DNA of 52,484 nucleotides from an uncultured Sphingopyxis sp. GTDB lineage: Bacteria; Pseudomonadota; Alphaproteobacteria; Sphingomonadales; Sphingomonadaceae. The position numbers and the translations under genes were made by a program. The first letter of the stretch is position 1; the number at the start of each line of letters is the position of its first letter. This document shows, in pieces, positions 41,144 to 50,488 of this stretch. Below the pieces are notes generated by a model that saw only the letters and a list, made by a program, of their open reading frames with translations, was not told the DNA's origin and did no database searches. The DNA lies in assembly GCA_937873425.1 (NCBI GenBank), contig CALMYE010000115.1, forward strand, positions 1-52,484, written 5' to 3'.

Positions 41144-42096
41144 TTCAGCGCCGCCAGATAGTCGCCGATCGCGCGCAGCTCGGCGCCGTCGAACTGGCGA
41201 TAGGCGGGCATCCGGTTGCCCGGCTTGATCGCCTGGCTGTCGGCGATCCAGCCCGCCATCGTGCCGGGATTGTTGGGCAGGATGCCCGCGCCCAGCGTAT
41301 GCCGCGACCCGACATGGGTCAGGTCGGGACCGGCGAGCCCGTTGGCGGGGGTGCCGCGGATCGTGTGGCACGCCGCGCAGCCGCTCGACAGGAACAGGTC
41401 GAGGCCGCGCCCTCCAGCGGCGGCGGCGGGCGTCCGTGATGCCTGCCAGCGCGCGAAATCCTCGGGCGCATGGGCGATGACGACGAAGCCCATCAGCGCG
41501 TGCGGCCCGCCGCAATATTCGGCGCACTGCCCCTTGTAGACCCCCGGCCGGTCGGCCTGGATCAAGAGGCGGTTGGTGCGCCCCGGAATCATGTCCATCT
41601 TGCCGCCGAGCCGCGGCACCCAGAAGCTGTGGATCACGTCGGCCGCGTCGAGTTCCAGCAGCACCGGCCGCCCGACGGGGATGTGCAGCTCGTTCGCGTC
41701 GCGCAGCATCTCGCGGCCGTCGCCATCCAGATAATGGACGCGCCACCACCACATCTCGCCGACGATGCGGACGCGCATCTCGTCGCCGGCGATGCGCGTC
41801 GCCGACAGCGAGCTGGTCAGCATCAGCCCCCAGATCAGCAGGCCGGTCAGCACGACGGCGGGAAAGGCGAAGCCGCCGATCCAGATCGCCTTCTCGCCGC
41901 CCAGCCGCGCCTTGAGCCTCGCCGATCCGAACAGCGCGATCCCGAGCGCCGCGAGCACGACCAGCAGCACGACCGCGCCGCCGATCAGCAGCGCCCAGGC
42001 GAGCGTCGTCACCGGCTCCGAAAAGGGACCGGCGGGGTCGAGCACCGGCGGCGGCCAGCTGCCGCCGATCGGAACGGGATCGGCGCGGTTATTCAC
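41140..42096 (-). CDS. ctaC: cytochrome c oxidase subunit II with fused cytochrome c (caa3 type)
   Basis: An approximately 318-residue subunit II. After a short N-terminus come two membrane helices (TTLAWALLIGGAVVLLVVLAALG and IGGFAFPAVVLTGLLIWGLML). The periplasmic CuA domain follows with EMWWWRVHYLD, DVIHSFWVPRLGGKMDMIPG and the CuA ligands in GQCAEYCGGPHALM. The C-terminal part is a cytochrome c with heme motif CAACH and a distal Met in NRMPAYRQFD. I chose GTG 42096, which overlaps the cytochrome gene by eight bases. A more upstream ATG at 42135 is possible. Confidence 0.9.
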   Translation of the reverse strand: MNNRADPVPIGGSWPPPVLDPAGPFSEPVTTLAWALLIGGAVVLLVVLAALGIALFGSARLKARLGGEKAIWIGGFAFPAVVLTGLLIWGLMLTSSLSATRIAGDEMRVRIVGEMWWWRVHYLDGDGREMLRDANELHIPVGRPVLLELDAADVIHSFWVPRLGGKMDMIPGRTNRLLIQADRPGVYKGQCAEYCGGPHALMGFVVIAHAPEDFARWQASRTPAAAAGGRGLDLFLSSGCAACHTIRGTPANGLAGPDLTHVGSRHTLGAGILPNNPGTMAGWIADSQAIKPGNRMPAYRQFDGAELRAIGDYLAALK

Positions 42097-42487
42097 GAAG
42101 GCTCTGCAGCCAGGCGGCGATGTCGCGCGCCTCATCGTCGGTCATCGCGACGGGCGGCATGGCGGTGCCGGGGACGAGGGCGGGCGCATCGCGGACGAAA
42201 CCGGCGAGCACCGCCGCGTCGTTGCGGAAGCGCCCGGCGATCAGCGCGCGATCGCCGAAGCCGGCAAGCGGTGGGCCGACCGTCCCCTTCGGCCAGTCGA
42301 TCCCCGGCATCGCGTGGCAGGCGCCGCAGCCGAGCCGCTCGGCCGCCGCCCGCCCGCGCGCGACGGCGGCGCTGTCGGCTTCGCCCGGTTCGATCGTCGC
42401 GGGGTGACAGGCCGGCAGCATCGTCATGGTCCCGATTATCATCGCTCCGATCATCGTGATTCCGGTCCTTCCCCCTGCACGGGGCAT
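42089..42487 (-). CDS. mono-heme cytochrome c lipoprotein
   Basis: A 132-residue protein starting MPRAGGRTGITMIGAMIIG (ATG 42487, GGGAG six bases upstream), with a lipobox at MLPAC. One heme motif, CGACH (about residue 55), is followed by PLAGFGDRALIAGRF, and the Met ligand lies in GTAMPPVAMTD. It probably delivers electrons to subunit II of the caa3 oxidase encoded just downstream. It is divergent from the di-heme cytochrome gene at 42541, with 53 bases between. Confidence 0.83.
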   Translation of the reverse strand: MPRAGGRTGITMIGAMIIGTMTMLPACHPATIEPGEADSAAVARGRAAAERLGCGACHAMPGIDWPKGTVGPPLAGFGDRALIAGRFRNDAAVLAGFVRDAPALVPGTAMPPVAMTDDEARDIAAWLQSLRE

Positions 42488-42540
42488 ATCCATCTCCCGC
42501 CGGCTGCTCCGCCTCGCCTGTTCCGCAAAGGGAACCACCC

Positions 42541-43305
42541 TTGCTTCGGATTGGTTCCCCTGCCGTGCGGTTCGCCCTTTTCCTCTGCTTCGCGCCGGTC
42601 GCCGGTTGCAGCGCCCCGGCGCACGAAAGCCCCTTTCGCGCGACGGGCGAGACGATCGCCTTCAGCGGTGGCGATGGCGGTGCGCGCGCCGCCTGCTTCA
42701 CCTGCCACGGCCTCGCGGGCGAGGGCGACGGACGGGAGGCGCCGCGGCTCGCCGGGCTCGACGCCGGCTATCTCCACCGCCAGCTCGACGATTATGCGAG
42801 CGGGCGGCGCGACCATGGCGCGATGCGCGCTATCGCCGCGCGGCTGGACGGCGGCGACCGGGGCAAGGTTGCGGCCTATTATGCCGCCCTGCCGGTCCCC
42901 CCCTCGCCCGCCGGCGCGCCCGACCCGGCCGGCGCCGCCCTCTACGAGCGCGGCGACCCGGCGCGCGGGCTTCAGCCGTGCGCGGCCTGCCACGGCGACG
43001 ACGGCGAAGGCATGGGGCCGGGCAATCCGCCGCTCGCCGGGCAGCCCGCCGCCTATCTCGAAACGCAGCTCCACGCCTGGCGCATGGGCCGGCGCCACAA
43101 CGACCCGCTGGGCGAGATGCGCGAGATCAGCCGCCGCCTTTCGCCGGATCAGCTTCGGGCCGTGGCAGCCCATGCCGCGGCGCTTCCAGCGGCTCGTCCT
43201 CCGGAAGCTCGGGCAGCATCCCCCGCAGCACATCGTGCCGGTCCCAGAAATGATGCTTCAGCGCCGCCGTCACATGGATCGGAATCATCACCACGAGCAG
43301 GATGA
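42541..43305 (+). CDS. di-heme cytochrome c (c4-like) lipoprotein
   Basis: A 254-residue protein from TTG 42541 (AAAGGGAA upstream) with a lipobox in FAPVAGC and two cytochrome c domains. The first has AACFTCHGLAGEG, YLHRQLDDYASGRR and YYAALPVP; the second CAACHGDDGEGMGPGNPP and YLETQLHAWRMGRRHND. The domains end at about residue 218. The final 35 or so residues overlap the convergent cytochrome b561 frame (43127-43305), and their composition (Pro, Ala, Ser) suggests a disordered tail. Electron transfer to the oxidase is inferred. Confidence 0.83.
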   Translation: MLRIGSPAVRFALFLCFAPVAGCSAPAHESPFRATGETIAFSGGDGGARAACFTCHGLAGEGDGREAPRLAGLDAGYLHRQLDDYASGRRDHGAMRAIAARLDGGDRGKVAAYYAALPVPPSPAGAPDPAGAALYERGDPARGLQPCAACHGDDGEGMGPGNPPLAGQPAAYLETQLHAWRMGRRHNDPLGEMREISRRLSPDQLRAVAAHAAALPAARPPEARAASPAAHRAGPRNDASAPPSHGSESSPRAG

Positions 43306-43792
43306 CGAGCAGGCGGTGGATACCCTCGGCCCAGTCGAGAATCCACCACCGGATCGCGGTGGACAGGCTCTCGAACGGCATCTGCGGCCAGGGCGCGACG
43401 CCCGCGACCGACAAGGGCTCCTCGCCGGTCGCCGACCACATCGCCCAGCCGCTGAGCGGCAGCGCGAAGAAGCAGGCATAGAAGAGGATGTGCGTGACAT
43501 AGGCGGCGACCGTCTGCCAGCCGAGGCGGTCGGCGTCGTTCACCGGCGCCGGCACCATCAGCCGCCACAGGCCGCGCAGCAGGGCGAGCACCAGCATCAG
43601 CAGCCCCAGTTCGGCATGAACGCGATAGGCGGCCAGCTTGTCGCCGCCGACCTCCATCCGACCCATCGTCCAGCCCCACCAGAGCTGGAAGACGATCAGC
43701 GCCGCCATGGTCCAGTGGAAGATCTGCCCGACCGGCGAATAGCGGCCCTCGGCGGCGTGGCGCGCGGCCCAGGCGCGGATCGCCTCGATCAT
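43127..43792 (-). CDS. cytochrome b561
   Basis: A 221-residue di-heme membrane cytochrome that exchanges electrons between quinol and periplasmic carriers. Four helices carry the heme-ligand His residues: SPVGQIFHWTMAALIVFQL, YRVHAELGLLMLVLAL, YVTHILFYACFFALPLSGW and LLVVMIPIHVTAALKHHF. The ATG at 43792 overlaps the ctaG stop as ATGA. The last 25 or so residues (after DVLRGMLPELPEDEPLEAP) lie opposite the tail of the di-heme cytochrome gene. Confidence 0.86.
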   Translation of the reverse strand: MIEAIRAWAARHAAEGRYSPVGQIFHWTMAALIVFQLWWGWTMGRMEVGGDKLAAYRVHAELGLLMLVLALLRGLWRLMVPAPVNDADRLGWQTVAAYVTHILFYACFFALPLSGWAMWSATGEEPLSVAGVAPWPQMPFESLSTAIRWWILDWAEGIHRLLVILLVVMIPIHVTAALKHHFWDRHDVLRGMLPELPEDEPLEAPRHGLPRPEADPAKGGG

Positions 43793-44508
43793 GCGCCGGC
43801 GCGCCGCCCGCGCGGAAACAGGCGCCCGCCCTGCCACAGCGCGGCCGCAAGATAGAGCCCCGCCGCCGGCGCCCACATGATGAGCCCGGCGAGCTGCTGA
43901 TCCTCCAGCGGCGTCAGCCCCCAGGCGATGGTCGTCACGGCATGTGGCGCATAGAGCGGCGTTCCCGCGAAGGTTATCAGCGCGCCGAGCAGGCCCATCT
44001 GCACCATCATCGCGAGCAGGAGGCCGACCGCAAACGGCGCGGACGCCCGCCGCAGCGCCGCCCAGAATCCGAGCGCGCTCGCGAACAGCGAAAGCTGCAT
44101 CGCCCAATAGACGGCGTCGCTCGACAGCGCTGCCGCATAAGGCGCGGGCGCGTGCCAGAGCCAGAAGAGCAAAGCCTGCGCCGCGGCCCAGATCGCAGCG
44201 CTGCCGCCGACGCGGAGGCGCGGCAGCCCCCAGGCGATCAGCGGCGCGGCGATGGCGGTGAGCAGCACATGATGCACCACCCGCGCCGAAAAGAGCGCCG
44301 ACGACAGGGCGCAGAGCGGCGAGACGAAGATCAGCGCGAGGCAGGCGAGCCCGCCCCAGAAAGGCGCACGCGCGTCGCCGCGCCGCCACGCCCACAGCGC
44401 CGCCGCGCCCAGCGCGAGCAGCAGCAGCGGGTCGCCATTCCAGCGCGCGAGCCAGTCGTCCGGCGCCGGCGCCGGCCCACAATAGGGAAGCCAGACTCTC
44501 TCGCTCAT
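43789..44508 (-). CDS. ctaG: caa3 oxidase assembly factor CtaG
   Basis: A 239-residue integral membrane protein of the caa3_CtaG family. It starts MSERVWLPYCGPAPAPDDWLARW (ATG 44508), with helices at about 30-48, 55-75, 88-105, 120-140, 160-185 and 210-230. It has the conserved-type segments SPLCALSSALFSARVVHHVLL and LEDQQLAGLIMWAPAAGLYL. The function (CuB insertion or oxidase assembly) is from family knowledge. It precedes the cytochrome b561 gene. Confidence 0.86.
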   Translation of the reverse strand: MSERVWLPYCGPAPAPDDWLARWNGDPLLLLALGAAALWAWRRGDARAPFWGGLACLALIFVSPLCALSSALFSARVVHHVLLTAIAAPLIAWGLPRLRVGGSAAIWAAAQALLFWLWHAPAPYAAALSSDAVYWAMQLSLFASALGFWAALRRASAPFAVGLLLAMMVQMGLLGALITFAGTPLYAPHAVTTIAWGLTPLEDQQLAGLIMWAPAAGLYLAAALWQGGRLFPRGRRAGA

Positions 44509-44620
44509 ATGCCTGCCGAACGTCAGACGGGGAGGCGGGGTTCCCGAACGGCGACGAAACCAATCGGCGCGCGGCGCATTGTTCCCGCAAGGGGGCGCCC
44601 GGCGATGCTGGAGAAACGTC

Positions 44621-45049
44621 ATGGCGACCGCCGCCGCACCCGCGCCGTCCGTGCTCCATCCGCTGCACGCGATCCTGCTCGCCTTTCCCGTCGCGATGTT
44701 CACCGGCGCGCTGCTGTCCGACATCACCTATCTGAACAGCGCCGAGATTCAGTGGACCAATTTCTCGGCCTGGCTGATCACCGGCGCGCTGCTGTTCGGC
44801 GCGCCGCTGCTGCCCTGGTCGATCCTGCCCTTCCTTCGCGGACGCCGCGCCGCACGGCGCGGCCGCGCGCTGCTCTATCCCGTCCTCGTCTGGCTGATGT
44901 GGATCGCCGGCCTGCTCAACGCCTTCCAGCACGGCCGCGACGGCTGGAGTTCGGTCGGCACGACCGGCCTTGTCCTTTCGGTCCTCTCGACGCTTGCCGC
45001 GCTTCTCGCCGGCTGGATCGGCTATGGCGCGGGGAGGCGCGGCCGATAA
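44621..45049 (+). CDS. DUF2231 membrane protein
   Basis: A 142-residue protein from ATG 44621 with four membrane helices, in the family with LHPLHAILLAFPVAMFTGALLSDITYLN at the start (HPxHAILLPFP motif). The His residues in that motif are conserved and could bind heme or metal. The C-terminus is basic. It overlaps the putative start of the sorbosone-dehydrogenase-like gene and is probably in one operon with it. The function is unknown, but these genes often accompany membrane dehydrogenases or cytochrome genes. Confidence 0.83.
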   Translation: MATAAAPAPSVLHPLHAILLAFPVAMFTGALLSDITYLNSAEIQWTNFSAWLITGALLFGAPLLPWSILPFLRGRRAARRGRALLYPVLVWLMWIAGLLNAFQHGRDGWSSVGTTGLVLSVLSTLAALLAGWIGYGAGRRGR

Positions 45050-46371
45050 CCCCGCGTCTCCTCCTCGCCGCGCTGCTCGCCGCGACCACCCTCGCCGCCT
45101 GCGGCGGCCGCGACGCCGACCGCGATCAGACCGGCCCGAACCCGCAACTGCCCGAGCTAGGCGAAAGCTGGCTGCCGCCGATGAAGATCGCGCGCCCCGC
45201 CGGCTGGAACGGCGAACTGCCGACGGTGCCGGCGGGCTTCACCATCGTTCCGCTCGCGACCGACCTGAAAGTGCCGCGCCAGATGCTGGTGCTGCCGAAC
45301 GGCGACCTGCTCGTCGCCGAGGGGCTGGGCGGCAAGGCGCCGAAGCTGCGCCCCAAGGACGTCATCGCGGGCTATATCAAGGGGCTGGGCAAGTCGGGGA
45401 CCGAAGGCGGCGACCGCATCACCCTGCTCCGCGACGCCGATGGCGACGGCAAGCCCGAGCTGCGCACCATCTTCATCGACAAGCTCGACGCGCCCTATGG
45501 CCTCGCCTTCGTCGACGGCCATGTCTATGTCGCGAACCAGGATGCGCTGCTGCGCTTTCCCTACAGCGATGGCCAGACGCGCATCACCGCGCCGGGCGAG
45601 GAGGTCAGCAAGCTGCCCGCCAAGGTCAATCACCACTGGACCAAGGCACTGGTCGCGAGCCCCGACGGATCGAAGCTCTATGTCGGCATCGGGTCGAATT
45701 CCAATGTCGGCGAGCGCGGCATGGACATAGAGGAGGACCGGGCGGTGATCTGGGAGATCGACCGCGCGGCCGGCACCAACCGCATCTTCGTGTCGGGCAT
45801 CCGCAACCCGACCGCGCTGGCCTTCGAGCCGCGGAGCGGCGTGCTGTGGTCGGTCGTCAACGAGCGCGACGAAATCGGCGACGAGTTGGTCCCCGACTAT
45901 CTGACCGCGGTGCGCGAGGGCGCCTTCTATGGCTGGCCCTACAGCTATTGGGGCAGGCATGTCGATCCGCGCGTCCGCCCGCAGCGGCCCGACCTCGTCC
46001 GCACCGCAGTGACGCCCGACTATGCGCTCGGCTCGCACGTCGCGCCGCTCGGCCTCTCCTTCGTCACCGGCGAGGGCTTCCCCGGTTTCGCCGAGGGTGC
46101 CTTCGTCGGCGAGCATGGCAGCTGGAACCGGCGGAATCTGGTGGGCTACAAGGTCAGCTTCGTTCCTTTCACCAATGGCCGTCCGGCGGGCAAGCCGCGC
46201 GACTTCGTGACCGGCTTCATCAAGGACGGCAAGGCGCGCGGGCGGCCGGTCGGCGTCACCTATGACCCCGCGCGGCGCGCGCTGTTCATCGCCGACGACC
46301 TGTCGAACAGCGTCTGGCGGGTAACACTATCGCAGGCACCCGCCGCGCCGGCCACGACACCCGCCCGTTGA
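45046..46371 (+). CDS. PQQ-type sorbosone/glucose dehydrogenase-like lipoprotein (start probably ATA)
   Basis: A 441-residue protein whose reading frame has no ATG, GTG or TTG near its signal peptide. An ATA at 45046 stands behind GGGGAGG eight bases upstream and opens exactly at the leader ITPRLLLAALLAATTLAACGG (lipobox LAAC). The next ATG is 45181, inside the mature protein. The six-bladed propeller of soluble quinoprotein dehydrogenases is seen: FTIVPLATDLKVPRQMLVLPNGDLLVAEG, DAPYGLAFVDGHVYVANQ, NHHWTKALVASPDGSKLYVGIGSN and FVGEHGSWNRRNLVG. PQQ use is inferred. Confidence 0.82.
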   Translation: MTPRLLLAALLAATTLAACGGRDADRDQTGPNPQLPELGESWLPPMKIARPAGWNGELPTVPAGFTIVPLATDLKVPRQMLVLPNGDLLVAEGLGGKAPKLRPKDVIAGYIKGLGKSGTEGGDRITLLRDADGDGKPELRTIFIDKLDAPYGLAFVDGHVYVANQDALLRFPYSDGQTRITAPGEEVSKLPAKVNHHWTKALVASPDGSKLYVGIGSNSNVGERGMDIEEDRAVIWEIDRAAGTNRIFVSGIRNPTALAFEPRSGVLWSVVNERDEIGDELVPDYLTAVREGAFYGWPYSYWGRHVDPRVRPQRPDLVRTAVTPDYALGSHVAPLGLSFVTGEGFPGFAEGAFVGEHGSWNRRNLVGYKVSFVPFTNGRPAGKPRDFVTGFIKDGKARGRPVGVTYDPARRALFIADDLSNSVWRVTLSQAPAAPATTPAR

Positions 46372-46377
46372 GACTCC

Positions 46378-47814
<1,437 letters not shown>

Positions 47815-48165
47815 ATGCCTTGCCCCGTTCGCACGCCCCCTCGGGCGGCCGCATAATACTTAGATATCTAACTGATATGGGGAAAATCGCGGCGAAGGCA
47901 AGCGGTTTTCGGCAGTTTCCCGGCGATCTGTGGGATATTACTTAGCACTTGAAGTATTATTTTGCCATGATATGACGATCGCGGGAACGGAGGATAACCG
48001 CACCCCGACGGCACCAGCCGAGGATATGCCAGATATCCCGTGCCGACGGCGGCAAGACGAGCACCCGCGTTCCACGAACAGACGACAACGGACGCGCCGA
48101 CCGCGCCTCCGCCACGGATACGTGTGCGGAAACGACGCCGCGCAACGGACAAACGGGAGGATTTG
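47815..48165. other. divergent intergenic region of leuC and the receptor gene
   Basis: This 351-base stretch contains no gene I can support. It holds the palindrome at 47860-47871 and AT-rich DNA at about 47935-47975 (TATTACTTAGCACTTG), which may carry promoters for one or both genes. The region just before 48166 has GGGAGGATTTG, the ribosome-binding site of the receptor gene. Confidence 0.6.
47860..47871. promoter_or_regulatory. palindromic operator candidate upstream of leuC
   Basis: TTAGATATCTAA, extended as ATACTTAGATATCTAACTGAT, lies about 50 bases upstream of the leuC start. Its form (TTAG-N4-CTAA) resembles operators of MarR-type repressors. No regulator gene is adjacent. Confidence 0.45.
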
Positions 48166-50424
48166 ATGAGGACCGCCATTTTCTTGCTTTCGACAACCGC
48201 CCTCGCCTTTTCGACGGCACCCGCCCACGCGCAGAACGCGGACGGGTCCGCTGCCGAGACGACGGGCGCCGACGAAACCTATGGCGAGATACTCGTCACC
48301 GCGCAGCGGCGGTCGGAAAGTGTGCAGGACGTCCCCATCGCCATATCGGCCTTCAATGCCGAGATGGTCGAGGCCAGCGGCAGCACCAACATCACCAGCC
48401 TCAACGGCCTCGCGCCCAATGTGGTGCTCCAGACGCAGGGCCTCGTCGCCAACGTCCCGATGATCTCGATCCGCGGCATGAGCACCGCCGACCCCGATCC
48501 CAACGCCGACCCCAAGGCCAGCACGATCATCGACGGCGTCTATATCCCCTTCGTGTCGAGCACGATGCTCGACCTGTTCGACATCGAGCGCGTCGAGATA
48601 TTGAAAGGCCCGCAGGGCGTGCTGTTCGGCAAGAACAACCTCGCCGGCACGATCAACGTCATCACCGCGCGCCCGACCGACGATTTCGGCGGCGAAGTGC
48701 GCGTTTCGGCCGGCTCCTACGGGCTCAAGCAGTTCCGCGGCAAGATCAACACCGGCCGTTTCGCGGGCGACGCGCTGGCCGCCAAGCTGGCGGTCAATTT
48801 CCGCGACTATGACGGCTACAGCCGCAACGTGATCACCGGCAATCGCCTGAACGGCGCCAATGTGAAGTCGGTGCGCGGCGCGATCGAATATGACCAGGGC
48901 GGCGCCTTCAATTCGACGCTGGTCGCCGACTGGCTCAAGCAGAAGACCACCGGCCCTGCGCCGCATGTGCTCGACAACGGCGATCCGAACTGGGACCTGC
49001 TGCCCGACGAGGTGAAGACCGACGTGCGCAAGGCGGCGGTGCTGTTCGATCCCTATGCCAACACCGAAAGCTATGGCGGTTCCTGGACCTCCAACCTCGA
49101 TGTGGGCTGGGGGACGGTCACGTCGGTGCTCGGCTATCGGCATCTGACCTATATCACGCGCGGCGACTTCGACGGGCTGATCACCCCCGCGCCACAGCTC
49201 GACGTGACGCGCGATTTCTCGGGCGAATCGAAGAGCGGCGAGCTGCGCTACGTCTCGCCCGACGGCGAGCCGGTGGACTTCGTCGTGGGCCTCTATTTCC
49301 AGGCCGACAAATGGCGCCAGTTCAACACCGTGCTCGCCAATCCGACGACCACGACGCTGGCGCAGCTGCGCCAGAACACCGAAAGCTATGCAGTGTTCGC
49401 GCTGGTCAATGCGCACCCGGCCGACGGGCTGACGCTGTCGATCGGCGGCCGCTTCAGCCACGACCGCAAGAAATACGACATCGCGTCACAGGCCTTCGTG
49501 GGCGGCAACCAGATTTCCTCCTTCGCGAGCAGCCTGAAGGCGAGCTGGTCGGAGTTCACGCCGCGTCTGACCGTCAACTACGAGATCACGCCCGACATCA
49601 TGGTCTATGCGAACTATTCGCAGGGCTACAAGGCCGGCGGCTACAACTCGCGCGGCACCATCCCCGAGAATGTCGGCCCCTATGATCCCGAACGCGTCAA
49701 CGCCTATGAAATCGGCGCCAAGACCGACCTGTTCGACCGGCTGCTGCGCCTGAACGTCGCGGGCTTCCTCAACAATTACCGCGACCTGCAGAGCGCGGTG
49801 ACCAGGATGGGCGCGGTGCGGGCCGAGAATATCACGACCAACATCGCCGCCGCGCGCATCTATGGCTTCGAGATCGAAAGCCAGCTGCGCCCGGCCCAGG
49901 GCTTCACGATCGGCGCCAACCTCGCCTATCTGCACGCGCGCTACACCGACTTCTGCGCCGACACCAACGGGGTCTTCACCAACGGCGCCCCCGAACCAGG
50001 CCAGTGCGGACCGGCCGTGCCGATCCTGATCAACGGCGTGCCCAACGGCACCTTTGCGGTGCCGACCGATTCGACCGGGCTCGACCTCGCCAACGCGCCG
50101 AAGTGGAGCGGCAGCCTGTCGGTCGATTACCGCTTCCCGACCTCGTTCGGCGATGTCCGGCTGCGCAGCGACGCGCGCTATTCCTCGCGCTTCAATACCT
50201 GGGGACGCAGCAATGCCGCCGGCTATTATCGCGACGAGGTGGTGCTGATCAACGCGAGCATCGCGGTGGCCGGCGAGGACGAGCGCTGGAAGGTGACGCT
50301 CTACGGCACCAACCTGACCGACAAGAAGGTGATTTCGGGCGCGACCAACGCCGGTGCGACGCCGATCTCGCAATTCTATCAGGCGCCGCGCGAATTCGGG
50401 GTCGACCTGTCCTTCAAATTCTAG
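48166..50424 (+). CDS. TonB-dependent receptor
   Basis: A 752-residue outer-membrane receptor starting at ATG 48166 behind GGGAGG. The signal peptide ends in STAPAHAQ. The TonB-box-like ETYGEILVTAQRRSESVQDVPIAISAF and plug region LNGLAPNVVL and VEILKGPQGVLFGKNNLAGTINVI are typical of sphingomonad receptors for organic substrates. The barrel runs to the end FGVDLSFKF with a terminal Phe. No Fur box was seen. The sulfatase gene follows after 64 bases, so the ligand is likely a sulfated compound; this is inferred from context. Confidence 0.88.
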   Translation: MRTAIFLLSTTALAFSTAPAHAQNADGSAAETTGADETYGEILVTAQRRSESVQDVPIAISAFNAEMVEASGSTNITSLNGLAPNVVLQTQGLVANVPMISIRGMSTADPDPNADPKASTIIDGVYIPFVSSTMLDLFDIERVEILKGPQGVLFGKNNLAGTINVITARPTDDFGGEVRVSAGSYGLKQFRGKINTGRFAGDALAAKLAVNFRDYDGYSRNVITGNRLNGANVKSVRGAIEYDQGGAFNSTLVADWLKQKTTGPAPHVLDNGDPNWDLLPDEVKTDVRKAAVLFDPYANTESYGGSWTSNLDVGWGTVTSVLGYRHLTYITRGDFDGLITPAPQLDVTRDFSGESKSGELRYVSPDGEPVDFVVGLYFQADKWRQFNTVLANPTTTTLAQLRQNTESYAVFALVNAHPADGLTLSIGGRFSHDRKKYDIASQAFVGGNQISSFASSLKASWSEFTPRLTVNYEITPDIMVYANYSQGYKAGGYNSRGTIPENVGPYDPERVNAYEIGAKTDLFDRLLRLNVAGFLNNYRDLQSAVTRMGAVRAENITTNIAAARIYGFEIESQLRPAQGFTIGANLAYLHARYTDFCADTNGVFTNGAPEPGQCGPAVPILINGVPNGTFAVPTDSTGLDLANAPKWSGSLSVDYRFPTSFGDVRLRSDARYSSRFNTWGRSNAAGYYRDEVVLINASIAVAGEDERWKVTLYGTNLTDKKVISGATNAGATPISQFYQAPREFGVDLSFKF

Positions 50425-50431
50425 AATCCTG

Positions 50432-50459
50432 GGCCCGCGGCGAGCTATCGCCGCGGGCC
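50432..50459 (+). promoter_or_regulatory. 12-bp perfect hairpin between receptor and sulfatase genes
   Basis: GGCCCGCGGCGA and TCGCCGCGGGCC with the loop GCTA form a very stable stem eight bases after the receptor stop, without a T-run. It may stabilise the receptor mRNA or weaken expression of the sulfatase gene. Confidence 0.55.
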
Positions 50460-50488
50460 GGACGGAAGCCAGCGATCGGGAGAGCAAG

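Noticed and set aside
41144-41752. Upstream extension of the ctaD frame
   Set aside because: It overlaps ctaC in another frame, is Arg-rich and lacks homology. The GTGA overlap at 41140-41143 gives a natural start.
43942-45045. Upstream extension of the sorbosone-dehydrogenase-like frame
   Set aside because: The extra 368 residues are Arg-rich and antisense to ctaG or out of frame with DUF2231. They only keep the frame open; the lipoprotein signal begins at 45046.
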